64,000 bases of DNA from Elymus sibiricus (taxonomy: Eukaryota; Streptophyta; Magnoliopsida; Poales; Poaceae): NCBI GenBank assembly GCA_039707655.1, contig CM077665.1, positions 305,722,486 through 305,786,485 on the forward strand. The letters are read 5' to 3'. Shown here one piece after another: positions 11,788 to 20,683 of the stretch; within the stretch, counting starts at the first letter, position 1, and every line of letters begins with the position of its first letter. Position numbers and translations under genes: made by a program. The notes beneath the pieces are model-generated. The model made no database searches, was not told the DNA's origin, and saw only the letters and a list, made by a program, of their open reading frames with translations.

Positions 11788-12716
11788 TAATGCCCTCAAG
11801 ATCATCGAGAGTATATCCAATAGAAACTCGGTGCTTCTTCAGAGTTCTGAGTAATCTCTTTTCTTCATGCTCTGAAAGGTTAGCACTAATAATAACATGA
11901 TATATCTTCTTATCATCAAGATAGGCATATTTTAATGTATTAGGTAATTTCTTTAATTCAAACATGGGATCTCCCTTAGGTGGGGGAGGATCTCCTAAGA
12001 TGTCAATAGGCAAATGTGTTTAAGAATAGGTGCTTGCCTAAAGAATATCCCATCTATTTCATTCCTTTCATTCATATGCATATCATTTTCTGGTCTAGCA
12101 AATATTGTTCTAACTGATCAGTAGGAGGCACGACAATACAAGCAAGGCCAATATTTTCATATTTACTAGACAGTTCTTTCTCATGTGGTTGTCTACTAAA
12201 CTTAGAGAAATTAAATTCATGAGACACATCACCGAAACTCAGTTTAACCTTTTCTGTAACACAATCAATTTCAGCATTAACAGTATTTAGGAAAGGTCTA
12301 CCAAATATAACGGGACAAAATTTATCTTGTAGTGTACCAAGTAGTAAGAAATCAGAAGCGTATTTGATTTTTCCACACAAGACTTCAACATCTCGAACAA
12401 TCCCATGTGGTGAAATAGCATCTCTATTTGCAAGTTTAATACTAACATCGATGTCTTCCATCTGAGAGGGTGCTATATCATTCGTAATTTCTTGATATAC
12501 GGTAAAATGAATAGCACTCACACTAGCACCCATGTCACATAAACCATGATAACAATGATCTCCAATTTTAACAGAAACAATAGGCATGCTAATAATGGGT
12601 TTATTCTTATCCAGCACATCGTGTTCGTTTTTAGTAGGTTTTGCGATTCTAGCAGCCTCATCGCAGAAGTAAATGACCTGCCCATCGATATTATCAACCA
12701 AGAGATCTTTAATCAT
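11788..12716 (-). pseudogene. Retropepsin (protease) and pre-RT fragment, gypsy/Athila-like
   Basis: The minus-strand frame 12716-12072 encodes an aspartic-protease domain: active-site box CDMGASVSAI (DTGA type with M in the variable position), then VIFGRPFLNT, the usual GRPFL signature near the domain end. After a stop at the end of that frame, 12013-11788 encodes the stretch leading into RT (KLPNTLKYAYLDDKKIY, EEKRLLRTLKKHRVSIGYTL), which is interrupted by H1. In this unit the protease frame is open over 214 codons; in unit 2 it has a nonsense codon. It would have processed a Gag-Pol polyprotein; the rest is missing. Confidence 0.85.
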
Positions 12717-12813
12717 CGCAATATTAGTTTAGAAATTTATTTGTTCAAAAGGTTTGGATGATGTAACATTGCTTTTATTAACCACAGTTGTAGCCTTAGC
12801 ATGTTCCTTAATC

Positions 12814-13158
12814 CTAACATGAAAAAGGTGGTTTCTCAATGAAAGTAGTGGGCACCAATGGATCAACATTGTAGATAATTGTTTCATCTTTAGCAATAAT
12901 AGGTTCCTCTAGCATTTTTTCAATGGGTGGATGATATTTAAACAACTGCTCCTCGGGGAGATCAACATGAGCAGCAAAAGTTTCACAAGAGCAAGTTACT
13001 ATCTCAGAGTCAAGTCCATATTTAGCGCTAAACTTATGAAAAGTATAGGTTTCCATAAAAGATTGAACATAATCAAAATCAAGTTTTATACCTGACTCTT
13101 TACCTTCGTTGAGCTCCCAATCTTCAGATTTCTGTTTAATTCTTTCCAAAATATCCCA
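12814..13158 (-). pseudogene. Gag-Pol linker fragment upstream of protease
   Basis: Open minus-strand frame (115 codons) starting near WDILERIKQKSEDWEL and containing ETFAAHVDLPEEQLFKYHPP. It lies directly upstream of the protease in the same orientation and looks like the region between gag and protease in Athila-like elements. It is cut at 13158/13159 by the CACTGG end of segment C, so gag proper and the LTR are absent. Nearly identical at 40464-40808. Confidence 0.6.
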
Positions 13159-13989
13159 CACTGGTGCAGCGACGTGCTATACAAACAGTTTTTAACCCCT
13201 TTCCGTGACGTACTTTGAAACTGTCGCCTTGCATGTGTGGGCCATAGGGGGGTCCATCCCACACGACACAGAACAATCGTCGGCGATGGTGTCCAACGAA
13301 CGCAAACGTTTGGCAAAACTAAGCATATGGGATGTCCGTATCTATCACAAATGAGAGTCACCGGTGAACCGTTTGAGATATGGTGGACTTCCCATATGTC
13401 CCATCCTTGCAACTTGTGTGAGATCACACTAATATCACAAACACTTATATTGAACGAACCGTTGGCGATATTTAACTAAGATGATAATTTAACCGTCATA
13501 CAAGTACCGGATAGGTTTAAGAAATGTCTAAATATCATACTCGCGTCCGACAGGATAAGTATCGCACACGCTATTCTCTGGTCCAATGTTTGCGATGCAT
13601 ACTACATCATAAATAGTTTATCATTTTAAACTGTGTGCGACAGAGATTCTATCACCAACATTGAATTCGGTTGCACCATTCATTATATTATCTGAAATCA
13701 CACACAGTTTGCAAACGACAACTGTGTGCATGGGCGCACACGTTTTCTATCGGTGAAACATGTCGGATCATGAGGTATATCACAAATGCTGAGACTTACA
13801 GACCGTGTTCGGCGTCATGACCCACAGAGCATTTTAATTTATTTTAATCGCTACAATCTTAAATTGTAGAGAATTTTAATTTGAAAGTAGGGAGTAGCTT
13901 TTTACATATACATAGATAGGTACATCAACCAATGCATTATTCCATTCACAGGTACATACGTTCAAGAATTACGTCAACGAAAGAATTAC

Positions 13990-14291
13990 CTAAGCACCAA
14001 ATAAAGAATGATGAACGATGGTTGAATACTTGTATTTAAGACGGCAAAGAAAGAGGCAAAAGATATTCTGATTCCTGTAAAAGGTGAAGCGGAATGCCTG
14101 TAGTGTGCCCTCCTCCATGTCGTATGCACACATGACTCTAGCCCAATCCCTTTTGATGCCCAACCGCCCATCCTTCATATCTTCATGACTTCTAGGTAGT
14201 CATTCTCGTCTGGTAGAAATACATGTACATTTGCATGTCCAACAATCATGTAGTTTGAGAGGTGATCTTGGGTAGACTGCGTTGGGAACCA
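13990..14291 (-). pseudogene. Captured exon, unknown protein (AYDMEEGT type)
   Basis: On the minus strand an acceptor-like CCTTTGCAG precedes 14291, then an open stretch starting WFPTQSTQDHLSNYMIVG and VHVFLPDENDYLEVMK. After a one-base frameshift near 14178 it continues KDGRLGIKRDWARVMCAYD, EEGTLQAFRFTFYRN and a stop at 13990. A donor-like TTAG/GTAATTC lies at the end. The layout looks like an exon of a host or transposon-borne gene; I cannot name the family (a B3-like DNA-binding protein is one weak possibility). The unit 2 copy at 41640-41941 has the same frameshift. Confidence 0.5.
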
Positions 14292-14475
14292 CTGCAAAGG
14301 AAAAAGATACAGAGATTGTCATCTAACAACTCATTATGTGCAGTAAAAAGGGTACATAGTTCTGAGTTAATATACTTCATATCATTGTTGTCTTGGACAA
14401 ACTATAAATAAATAGGTTAATTGCCACATTTTGACCCATTGTACTAGCAATCTTTCTTAGTTACCTCACATGATG

Positions 14476-14565
14476 CTCTCTCCGTCCCACTATATAAGAT
14501 CTAATTACATCCAATGCACGGACATATTTGATGTATTAGCGTCTTATATTATGGGGCGAAGGGAG
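14476..14565. mobile_element. Stowaway-like MITE, about 90 bp
   Basis: The left end CTCTCTCCGTCCCAC-TATATAAGA and the right end, read inward as CTCCCTTCGCCCCATAATATAAGA, form inverted repeats of the CTCCCTCCGTCC type found in grass Stowaway/Mariner MITEs. TA follows the right end; the left TA is not clear. The same piece is at 42126-42215. Confidence 0.6.
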
Positions 14566-14599
14566 TATAATATGGGAAAAAATATAGCCATCTGAACCA

Positions 14600-15960
14600 A
14601 AAACCATTAAAATAGGCATATGCTCACTACATCAGGCTTAACAACAACCAAATAAAGTCATTCATAATGGTATTGTTGAATTTGCATAGAACAAAACTTG
14701 TACTTAAACATCAAATTGTATAATTGAACATCACAGAGTGAAAAAAACAGGGGGTGTATTACCTACACCAGGCTTAACAGGAAATAAATATGGCCATTGA
14801 ACTCGTATTAATCAAATTGTACTGGACATTGTGAATAACTAAATAAACAAGGCATATTGCAGCAACCAAATAGTCATTCATATCGGTATTGTTGAAATTG
14901 CATAGAACGTAACATGTGCTTTAACATCAAATTCTATGATTGAACATCACATTGTTAGAAAACCGAAATAAACAGGGGCATGTTAACTACACCTGCTTTA
15001 ACAGGAACCAATTGTATGATTGAACAACCAAATCTAGCAATTGAAGCTGGACATATGTTCACTACAAACAACCAAAAACAAATAAACAAGGTATATGCTC
15101 ACTACAGACAACCAAACATAGGCGTTCGTGAAATTGAACTGAACAGTTCATACTCCAGCGTATGGCGCACTTGTCGACGACAAGTTGTCATCGTCAATGA
15201 GGCCTGACTTGGCAGCTGATGATGCCAAAACATCGCCATAGAACGCGACTTGCATAAATGACAAAAGGGTCTCGTTGGCGATGAAGGAAAATTCCTGACA
15301 GCAAAGGAGAGTAGATCAGATGCATACTACAAACAACCAAATATAGGTATATGCTAACTACAGACAACCAAACATAGGCAGTGAAATTGAACTGAACAAT
15401 TCATACTCCACCATATCAAATTGCACTTTTGAACATTACAATTCATACTCCAGCATAGCAAATTCCTGACAGCAAAGCAGAGTAGATCAGAGGCATACTA
15501 CAAACAACCAAATATAGCAATTGAAACTGGACAAATCATAACCACAAACCACCAAAAAACCTTTAAAGGAAGCATATGCTCACTACAACAGACTTAAAAC
15601 TAACCAAACAATCATTCATATCAGTATTGTTGAAATTGCATAGAAGATAGAATGCACCATGTGCTTAAACATCAAATTGTATGATTCAACATCACATTGT
15701 GAGAAAACTAAAATAAACAGGGGCGTGTTAAATACACCAGCTTTAACAGGAACCAATTGTATGATTGAACAACCTAATCTAGCAATGAAACTGGAAATAT
15801 GTTCACTACAAACAACCACATATCACGCTAAACAAGGTATATGCTCACTACAGACAACCAAACGCTTCAGCAATGAAATTGAACTGAACAATTCATACTC
15901 CAGCATATCAAATTGTACTTATGAAAAATTCATACCCCTTGGAAGAGCCTGGGCTGGGGG
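14600..15960. repeat. Diverged direct repeats inside segment C
   Basis: A block with ACATCAAATT..TATGATT, AACATCACA, AATAAACAGGGG and TTTAACAGGAACCAATTGTA occurs around 14705-14785, 14925-15072 and 15667-15817. Between the copies, phrases such as ACTACAAACAACCAAA and TATGCTCACTACAGACAACC recur many times. This fits repeated local duplication of intron-like sequence. Apparent ORFs on both strands in this block arise from the repeats and are not considered genes. Confidence 0.75.
15148..15294 (-). pseudogene. Captured terminal exon (IANETLLSFMQVAFYGD)
   Basis: The minus strand has an acceptor-like CCTTTGCTGTCAG/GAATTT at 15294/15295. It is followed by an open stretch of 48 codons beginning EFSFIANETLLSFMQVAFYG, with KSGLIDDDNLSSTSAPYAGV at the end and a TGA stop at 15148-15150. 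It looks like the last coding exon of a captured gene. A decayed second copy (16050-16208) and a very short third remnant around 15440-15480 share the same acceptor region. Function unknown. Confidence 0.5.
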
Positions 15961-16049
15961 TGCGCACCGTGCGCTCCCTGTGGTGGCAGCGTAGCTCCTT
16001 GCCTTTGTAAGAGCACGTCTGCAAGGTGACGTCCCTGATGTCATGGATG

Positions 16050-16208
16050 GGCTATTTCCCCTTGGAAGAGACGGATAGGGCGCCCTTGTCGTCGTCATCG
16101 TCAATGAGGTCTGACTTGGCAGGTGACGATGTCGAGCCACCGCCACCAGAACGCAACCTTCAGAAATGACTAAAGGGTCTCGATGGCGATGAAGGCAAAA
16201 TCCTGACA
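16050..16208 (-). pseudogene. Decayed second copy of the captured terminal exon
   Basis: After an acceptor-like GCTTCGCTGTCAG, the minus strand reads an equivalent of FAFIAIETL, then a stop and frameshifts, with clear nucleotide similarity to 15148-15294, including the flank GATCTACTCT. Copies in the other duplications are near 43700-43858 and 49544-49702. Confidence 0.5.
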
Positions 16209-16479
16209 GCGAAGCAGAGTAGATCAGCGGCCCAGGGGGCATGGAGGAGATCCAAGGAGGTTGAACCCGAAGGGGTGGGGGTGCGTCACTTAACCTATGT
16301 CATAGCCCGCGTCAATCCATCGCTGTCGACGAGCTCGATGTCGTAGCCGACTGCCGGGACATACAGACATGCGCGAGCCCGCTTATTAAAATCCTCGGGT
16401 CAGTCATTGTACTGAGCTTCCCCGGGGGGTCTCGGCGGCCACCTCGCCGTCGTCCAGTGGACAGGCCTCAAGATACCTC

Positions 16480-16990
16480 TTTTTGGCCATTCGCTCCTCC
16501 AGCTCCACGGGAATCATAGCCGGGCTGAGGCAGCAACGCTATGGAGTGTGGGTGAGGATGGGGACGGGGATCTACGGCAAAGAGAGTGCTTTGCAGGCCG
16601 AAACTACGGGGTGGACCAGAGTTGTGCCTGCATTAAACATCGAGGAGCACTACAGTCGATTGCACGGACGACTCTAGTCCAACCCCCTTGTGATGGATCA
16701 TCATGACGACTTCGAGATAGTCAAGGGAAGGGCTGCAGAAGATGACGGTGGAGTCGGGGGCGGCGACGGCGGGGGCGACGGCGGCGGGCTAGCTAGGGTT
16801 TGAGCAAGGGAGAGTAGTGCGTGCGGGAGTGGAGGTTTTCCTTTTTTTACGTAATCTGAGCAGAGGTTTTGTGGTGGGGGCAGGTGGTGTTTGAGGAAAT
16901 GCTGCACGGCTACTGGAAATTTTACTAGGCGGGAATGCCAGTATGCCGGGGCTACTGAAAATTTAGATTACGGGATTGAAGCGGCGCGGA
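16480..16990 (-). pseudogene. 5' end-like piece of a captured gene
   Basis: The minus strand contains AAACCCTAGCTAGCC, a common grass 5' leader sequence, followed by a proline-rich stretch (LASPPPSPPPSPPPTPP) ending in stops near 16701. Further on is a block starting MAKKRYLEACPLDDGEVAAE near 16487. The pieces lie upstream, on the same strand, of the exon-like pieces at 16208, 15294 and 14291, so they may be the start of one captured multi-exon gene. GGCGAC-type trinucleotide repeats vary between copies. No intact reading frame spans the region. Confidence 0.4.
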
Positions 16991-16999
16991 CAAGGCGAG

Positions 17000-17896
17000 A
17001 CTAACAAACATCGCGCACAGCAGAAACATAATAAGTCTGTGCTATCAAATAGGAAAAACCCGCGGAACCGCCATTTTTCAAATGGCTCAAGGTGTTAGAT
17101 ATTTTTACGAAGGAAGTCTCGTCGAACCCAATCGTTTCCGGCGCCCGCCAGTGAAATGTGCTGATGTGCCAGCGGCGGAGGAAATGGTTTCTGTTGAGTG
17201 TACAATCGCAAGGGGTTATTACATTCGAATCGTTTGCTATTTACTCCTAGAATAATAATATATAGGAGCATTTCGTCAAAAAAAATTGCGGGAAAGGGGT
17301 CAGAACACAAACACGCCTGCATGTGGAACAAAAATATGTATGCAGAGGGTGGTTTCATCGTTCATAATACCCAATGCGCAACTTTGATGTGGCACATTTC
17401 TCATCTGTCGCCACTTCGTGTCGGTGGAGGGGGAATCCTAGCCAAGAATTCGTGCCCCCAAATAGGTCTTGCGTATCACTCATGCCGTAACACGGAAATG
17501 AAACACACATGAATCCAGCATGGTCAAACCACCCCATCTCTTTTCCGGTCAAAGGTGGACTATGGCCCATGCGCCTCGCAACGCGGACATCCCGACCAAA
17601 GAATCAACATTTTGGTCAAACCTCTCCTGTTGTCGGTCAAAAGGATGGACATCCACCGAGGCCCATGAATGGGCGCGACGCCAATAACCACGCGATGGAG
17701 TGTCGAAGACAGCCATCACCTGTTGGTGGTGCAAACATATGTACGGAAATGTTGTGTTTGCGTTTGAATTCGTTAATATGCACCTCATGTGCGACTTTGA
17801 TGTGTCACATGCTTTGGAACAGGATAGATCCCCCCCCCCCCCGAGCGAGTGCTCATGACGCGTACAACTAGTATGGCGAGCGTCGATGGGAACGAT
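17000..17896. other. Unassigned part of segment C
   Basis: No supported gene. Short ORFs on both strands overlap and differ between copies. A poly-C tract near 17831 changes length among copies (also near 45485 and 51330), accounting for the 3-bp length difference between the two 5.84-kb repeats. The last five bases (ACGAT, 17892-17896) are the left target duplication of element D. Confidence 0.6.
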
Positions 17897-18416
17897 TAAT
17901 GTCTACTACGCAACTTTATTCTTGTAGACTCTTGTTGGGCCTCCAAGCGCAGAGTTTTGTAGGACAGTAGCAAATTTCCGTCAAGTGGATGACCTAAGGT
18001 TTATCAATCCGTGGGAGGTGTAGTATGAAGATCGTCTCTCTCAAACAACCCTGCAATCAAATACAAGAAATCTCTTGTGTCCCCAACACACCCAATACAA
18101 TGGCAAATTGTATAGGTGCACTATTTCGGCGAAGAGATGGTGATACAAGTGCAATATGGATGGTATATATAGGTTTTTGTAATCTAAAAATATAAAAACC
18201 GCAAGGTAACAAATAGTAAACAGCGATCAAACGGTATATTAATGCTTGGAAACAAGGCCTAGGGTCCGTACTTTCGCTAGTGCAATCTCTCAACAATGCT
18301 AATATAATTGGATCACATAACCATCCCTCAACGTGCAACGAAGAATCACTCCAAAGTTCTTATCTAGCGGAGACCATAAGAAGAAATTGTTTGTAGGGTA
18401 TGAAACCACCTTAAGG

Positions 18417-18517
18417 TTATCCTTTCCGATTGATCTATCCAAGAGTTCGTACTAAAATAACACCAAATTATCCTTTCCGATCAATCTATCTAGAGTTCGT
18501 ACTAAAATAACACCATA
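18417..18517. repeat. 51-bp tandem duplication in LTR D
   Basis: Two direct units begin TTATCCTTTCCGAT at 18417 and 18468 and end in TTCGTACTAAAATAACACCA. Both units are present in all four LTR copies, including the 5' LTR (about 62790-62890), so it belongs to the family or to the parent element. Confidence 0.8.
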
Positions 18518-19196
18518 TGATACACATTAACCAACTCTAATGTCACCTAGATACTCCAATGTCACCAAAAGTATCCATGAGTTAATTATACGATATGCAT
18601 CAAACAATTTCCGATTCATAATACTCAATCCAACACAACGAACCTCAAAGAGTGCACCAAGATTTCTATCAGAGAACATGGTATGAAAGCGTGCAATCAA
18701 CCCCTATGCATAGATACCCTAGGTCACCGGAATCCGCAAGTAGATGCCTCAATATATATCAAGTGAATCAATAGAATATCCCAATGTCACTACAGGTATC
18801 CCACGCAAGACATACATCAAGTGTTCTCAACCAAAATATTCAATCCAACATAACGACATCTCATAGGGAAAGATTCAATTCATCACAACATGATAGCAAG
18901 GGAATAACACCATGTGATCCGACTATATTAACAAAGCCCGTGATACATCAAGATCGTGACATCTCAAGAACACGAGAGAGAGAGATTGAACACATAGCTA
19001 CTGGTACATACCCTCAGCCCCGAGGGTGGACTACTCCCTCCTCGTCATGGCCTCCGGCGGGATGATGAAGATGGCCATCGGAGACGATCTACACACTTCG
19101 GCAGGGTACTAGAATGCCTCCAGATTGGTTTTTCGTCGATACAGAGAGTTGCGGCGGTGGAACTTCTCGTCTAGGGTTATTTCTGGGGCTTTCTGA

Positions 19197-19203
19197 ATAT
19201 ATA
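19197..19203 (-). promoter_or_regulatory. Candidate TATA box of LTR D
   Basis: The minus strand reads AATCCTATATATTCAG. Downstream on the same strand is AACCCTAGACGAG, a common leader motif of grass retrotransposons. In the 5' LTR (near 63570) the box has decayed to AGATATTA next to a T-run, so the copy that would drive the element looks weakened. Confidence 0.4.
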
Positions 19204-19575
19204 GGATTTTTGGGCGTCGGTTTCACGCGAAGATGGGCCACGAGTGGACCACAAGACACCAGGGCATGCCAGAGGGGCCTGGCGCACCCTGGTGGGTTGT
19301 GCCCACCTCGTGGCTCTTCTGGCCCTCCAACGAAGCTTCTAGTGCCTCTTTTGTTCCAAAAAATTCGTCAAAAAGTTTCGTTGCATTTGGAGAACTTTGA
19401 TTTCTGCACAAAAAACAACACCATGGTAGTTATGCTGAAAACAGCGTCAGTCCGGGTTAGTTCTAAATAAATCATGTAAAGTGCATCAAAACCATATAAA
19501 AGTATTGTAAACATAGGCAATCATGGCATGAATACTTCATAAATTATAGATACGTTGGAGATGTATTAGCATCCC

Positions 19576-20047
19576 TGAGGGAGTCCTGGTTTAAGGGGGT
19601 CCTCGGGAGGCCGACCTATCTATTATAGGCCGGACTGTATGGGCCGTTCGCCAGACATTGGACTGATGGAAGACCCAGACTCCAGAAAGGAAGCTTCTAG
19701 AATCGTGGCATACCCTCCACGTTTGAAGTAGTAAATAGGCATGTTTATCCCTTCGACGTGTAACCGACCATGTGTAAACCCTAGGGACCCCTGGCGTCTA
19801 TATAAGCTGGAGGGTTTTAGGTTGTAGAACAACAGAACTCATCTAGGGTTTTAGCTACTTGATCTCGAGGTAGATCAACTCTTGAATCCCCATACTATCA
19901 ATATAATCAAGCAGGACGTAGGGTATTACCTCCATAGGAGGGCCCGAACCTAGGTAAAACCTTGTCCCCTTCGTCTCCTGTTACCATCGTTCCTAGTCTC
20001 ACAGTTCGGGACCCCCCACCCGAGATCCGCCGGTTTTGACACCGACA
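19576..20047 (+). repeat. Element E, left LTR, unit 1 (472 bp)
   Basis: It starts TGAGGGAGTCCTGG and ends TTTTGACACCGACA. The TATA box TATATAA at 19799-19805 is followed by a short leader and AGGGTTTTAG. Its partner is 24106-24576. The bases following it (TTGGTGCTTTCATTGAG) sit where the primer binding site belongs; I cannot assign the tRNA. Confidence 0.9.
19799..19805 (+). promoter_or_regulatory. TATA box in LTR E
   Basis: TATATAAG lies about two-thirds of the way through the LTR, followed by GGAGGGTTTTAGG, as expected for the U3/R boundary. It is conserved in the other copies, for example at 53299-53305. Confidence 0.6.
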
Positions 20048-20093
20048 TTGGTGCTTTCATTGAGAGTTCTGTTGTGATCGCCAGAAGGAATCG

Positions 20094-20567
20094 ATGGCTC
20101 GCCTAGTCATCAGCGAAGGGGTCCGCAATACGGGCACTTTTGTCGCTGGACAGATCTTCGCTTTCGGCAGCATTGTGCTGCACGCCGACCCGACCGGCCA
20201 TCTAGGCCGCGTCGGAAGTTTCGCCCTTGATCAAGAAGTCAGATTCGGGAACTTAGAGTTCTCCGTAGACTCTCGAGGCGATCTATCACTAACCGGGCTC
20301 GCAGTCTCGCCTGCCACGCCCGAAGACTCTGAGGCTTTAACCCCAGATCCATCTTTCGGCTCTGCCCACGGGATCTACCCCGGCGAGGGCCCGACTCTCA
20401 GCCCGGACCCGGTCATAATGCCCGGCGTCCGGACGTCTGTTATTGCCGAACACTTTCCCTGCGCGGACGCATCGGAGATTCACTCCGGAAGCTCTGGGCA
20501 GACCGGCCCGATCGAGCTCTCGATACTCAACGAGGCTCTAGATCGGCGTTGGGCCATAGCCGGATGA
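20094..20567 (+). pseudogene. Element E gag-leader-like ORF, unit 1
   Basis: Plus-strand frame starting MARLVISEGVRNTGTF about 46 bp after the LTR, the usual place for the first retroelement ORF. It has no capsid, zinc knuckle or pol domain. In unit 2 the frame is longer (182 codons, 53594-54142), because about 107 bp near 20542 are deleted here and the frame closes at 157 codons. Its tail overlaps the end of the antisense gene. It may be the remaining N-terminus of a gag in an element whose pol was replaced by the antisense gene; that is inference. Confidence 0.5.
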
Positions 20568-20683
20568 AGAGATCCTTCATGGCCGGCTCCGCCATCCGGT
20601 GTAGCTCCATCAGCTGTTTCAGCTGCTCGATAAGGAGAGGAGAGCGCTCGGGGGCTTCGAACTGTGCCCAGAATAGCCGAGCT

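Larger units (their letters stand above)
10012..11790 (-). mobile_element. Harbinger-like DNA transposon H1 with TAA target duplication
   Basis: The element spans 10015-11787 (1,773 bp). It has terminal inverted repeats GAGCATCTCCAGCCG on the left and, read inward from the right, GAGCATCTCCAGCAG, and is flanked by the 3-bp direct repeat TAA (10012-10014 and 11788-11790). A TAA/TTA target and GAGCATCTCC ends fit PIF/Harbinger elements of grasses. Removing it rejoins the polyprotein between the pre-RT stretch (...VSIGYTLDDLEGI) and RT (SLCQHNINIEPD...), confirming it as an insertion. No DDE transposase is visible; its cargo is an unrelated minus-strand ORF. Confidence 0.85.
13159..17896. mobile_element. 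Segment C: CACTA-like terminus with captured-gene pieces
   Basis: It begins abruptly inside the polyprotein with CACTGGTGCAGCGACG, which resembles a CACTA-type end. The first ~650 bp hold short repeated motifs such as TGTGTGCGACAG, CACACAGTTTGC and GCGCACACG, typical of subterminal regions. Inside are a MITE-like piece, exon-like pieces of a captured gene on the minus strand, and diverged internal repeats (14600-15960). The right part (17000-17896) is unassigned. D is inserted at 17896 (TSD ACGAT) and the original sequence resumes at 63912, so the far end of C may lie beyond the window. No matching right terminus was found; the CACTA class is tentative. Confidence 0.4.
17897..19568 (-). mobile_element. 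Element D, 3' LTR (minus strand), unit 1
   Basis: LTR of 1,672 bp. On the minus strand it starts with the TGATACATCTCCAACG-type terminus (here mutated to TAATACATCT) and ends in AGTAGACATTA (AGACATCA in the other copies). It is preceded by target duplication ACGAT and followed by the polypurine-type sequence GCATCCCCAAGCTT, which is split by element E. Similar LTRs lie at 45550-47221, 51397-53068 and 62293-63906. The terminus and Asp-tRNA-like primer site fit the abundant Athila-like gypsy families of Triticeae (Sabrina/WHAM type); the exact family is not claimed. The LTR contains a 51-bp tandem duplication (18417-18517) and a minus-strand TATA-like box near 19200. Confidence 0.85.

Noticed and set aside
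14980..15994. Short ORFs with TPALTGTNCMIEQPNLA repeated twice
   Set aside because: They arise from the diverged nucleotide repeats in segment C; the opposite strand is open too, and exon-like signals favour the minus strand elsewhere.
17140..17160. Right terminus of a CACTA element (GCCAGTG)
   Set aside because: It resembles the left end only in the first few bases and is not followed by the expected CCA target copy.
18784..19470. ORFs in LTR D (93 and 118 codons) present in each copy
   Set aside because: They are within LTR U3/R sequence, differ in length between copies, and have no domain. Repetition follows from LTR duplication.
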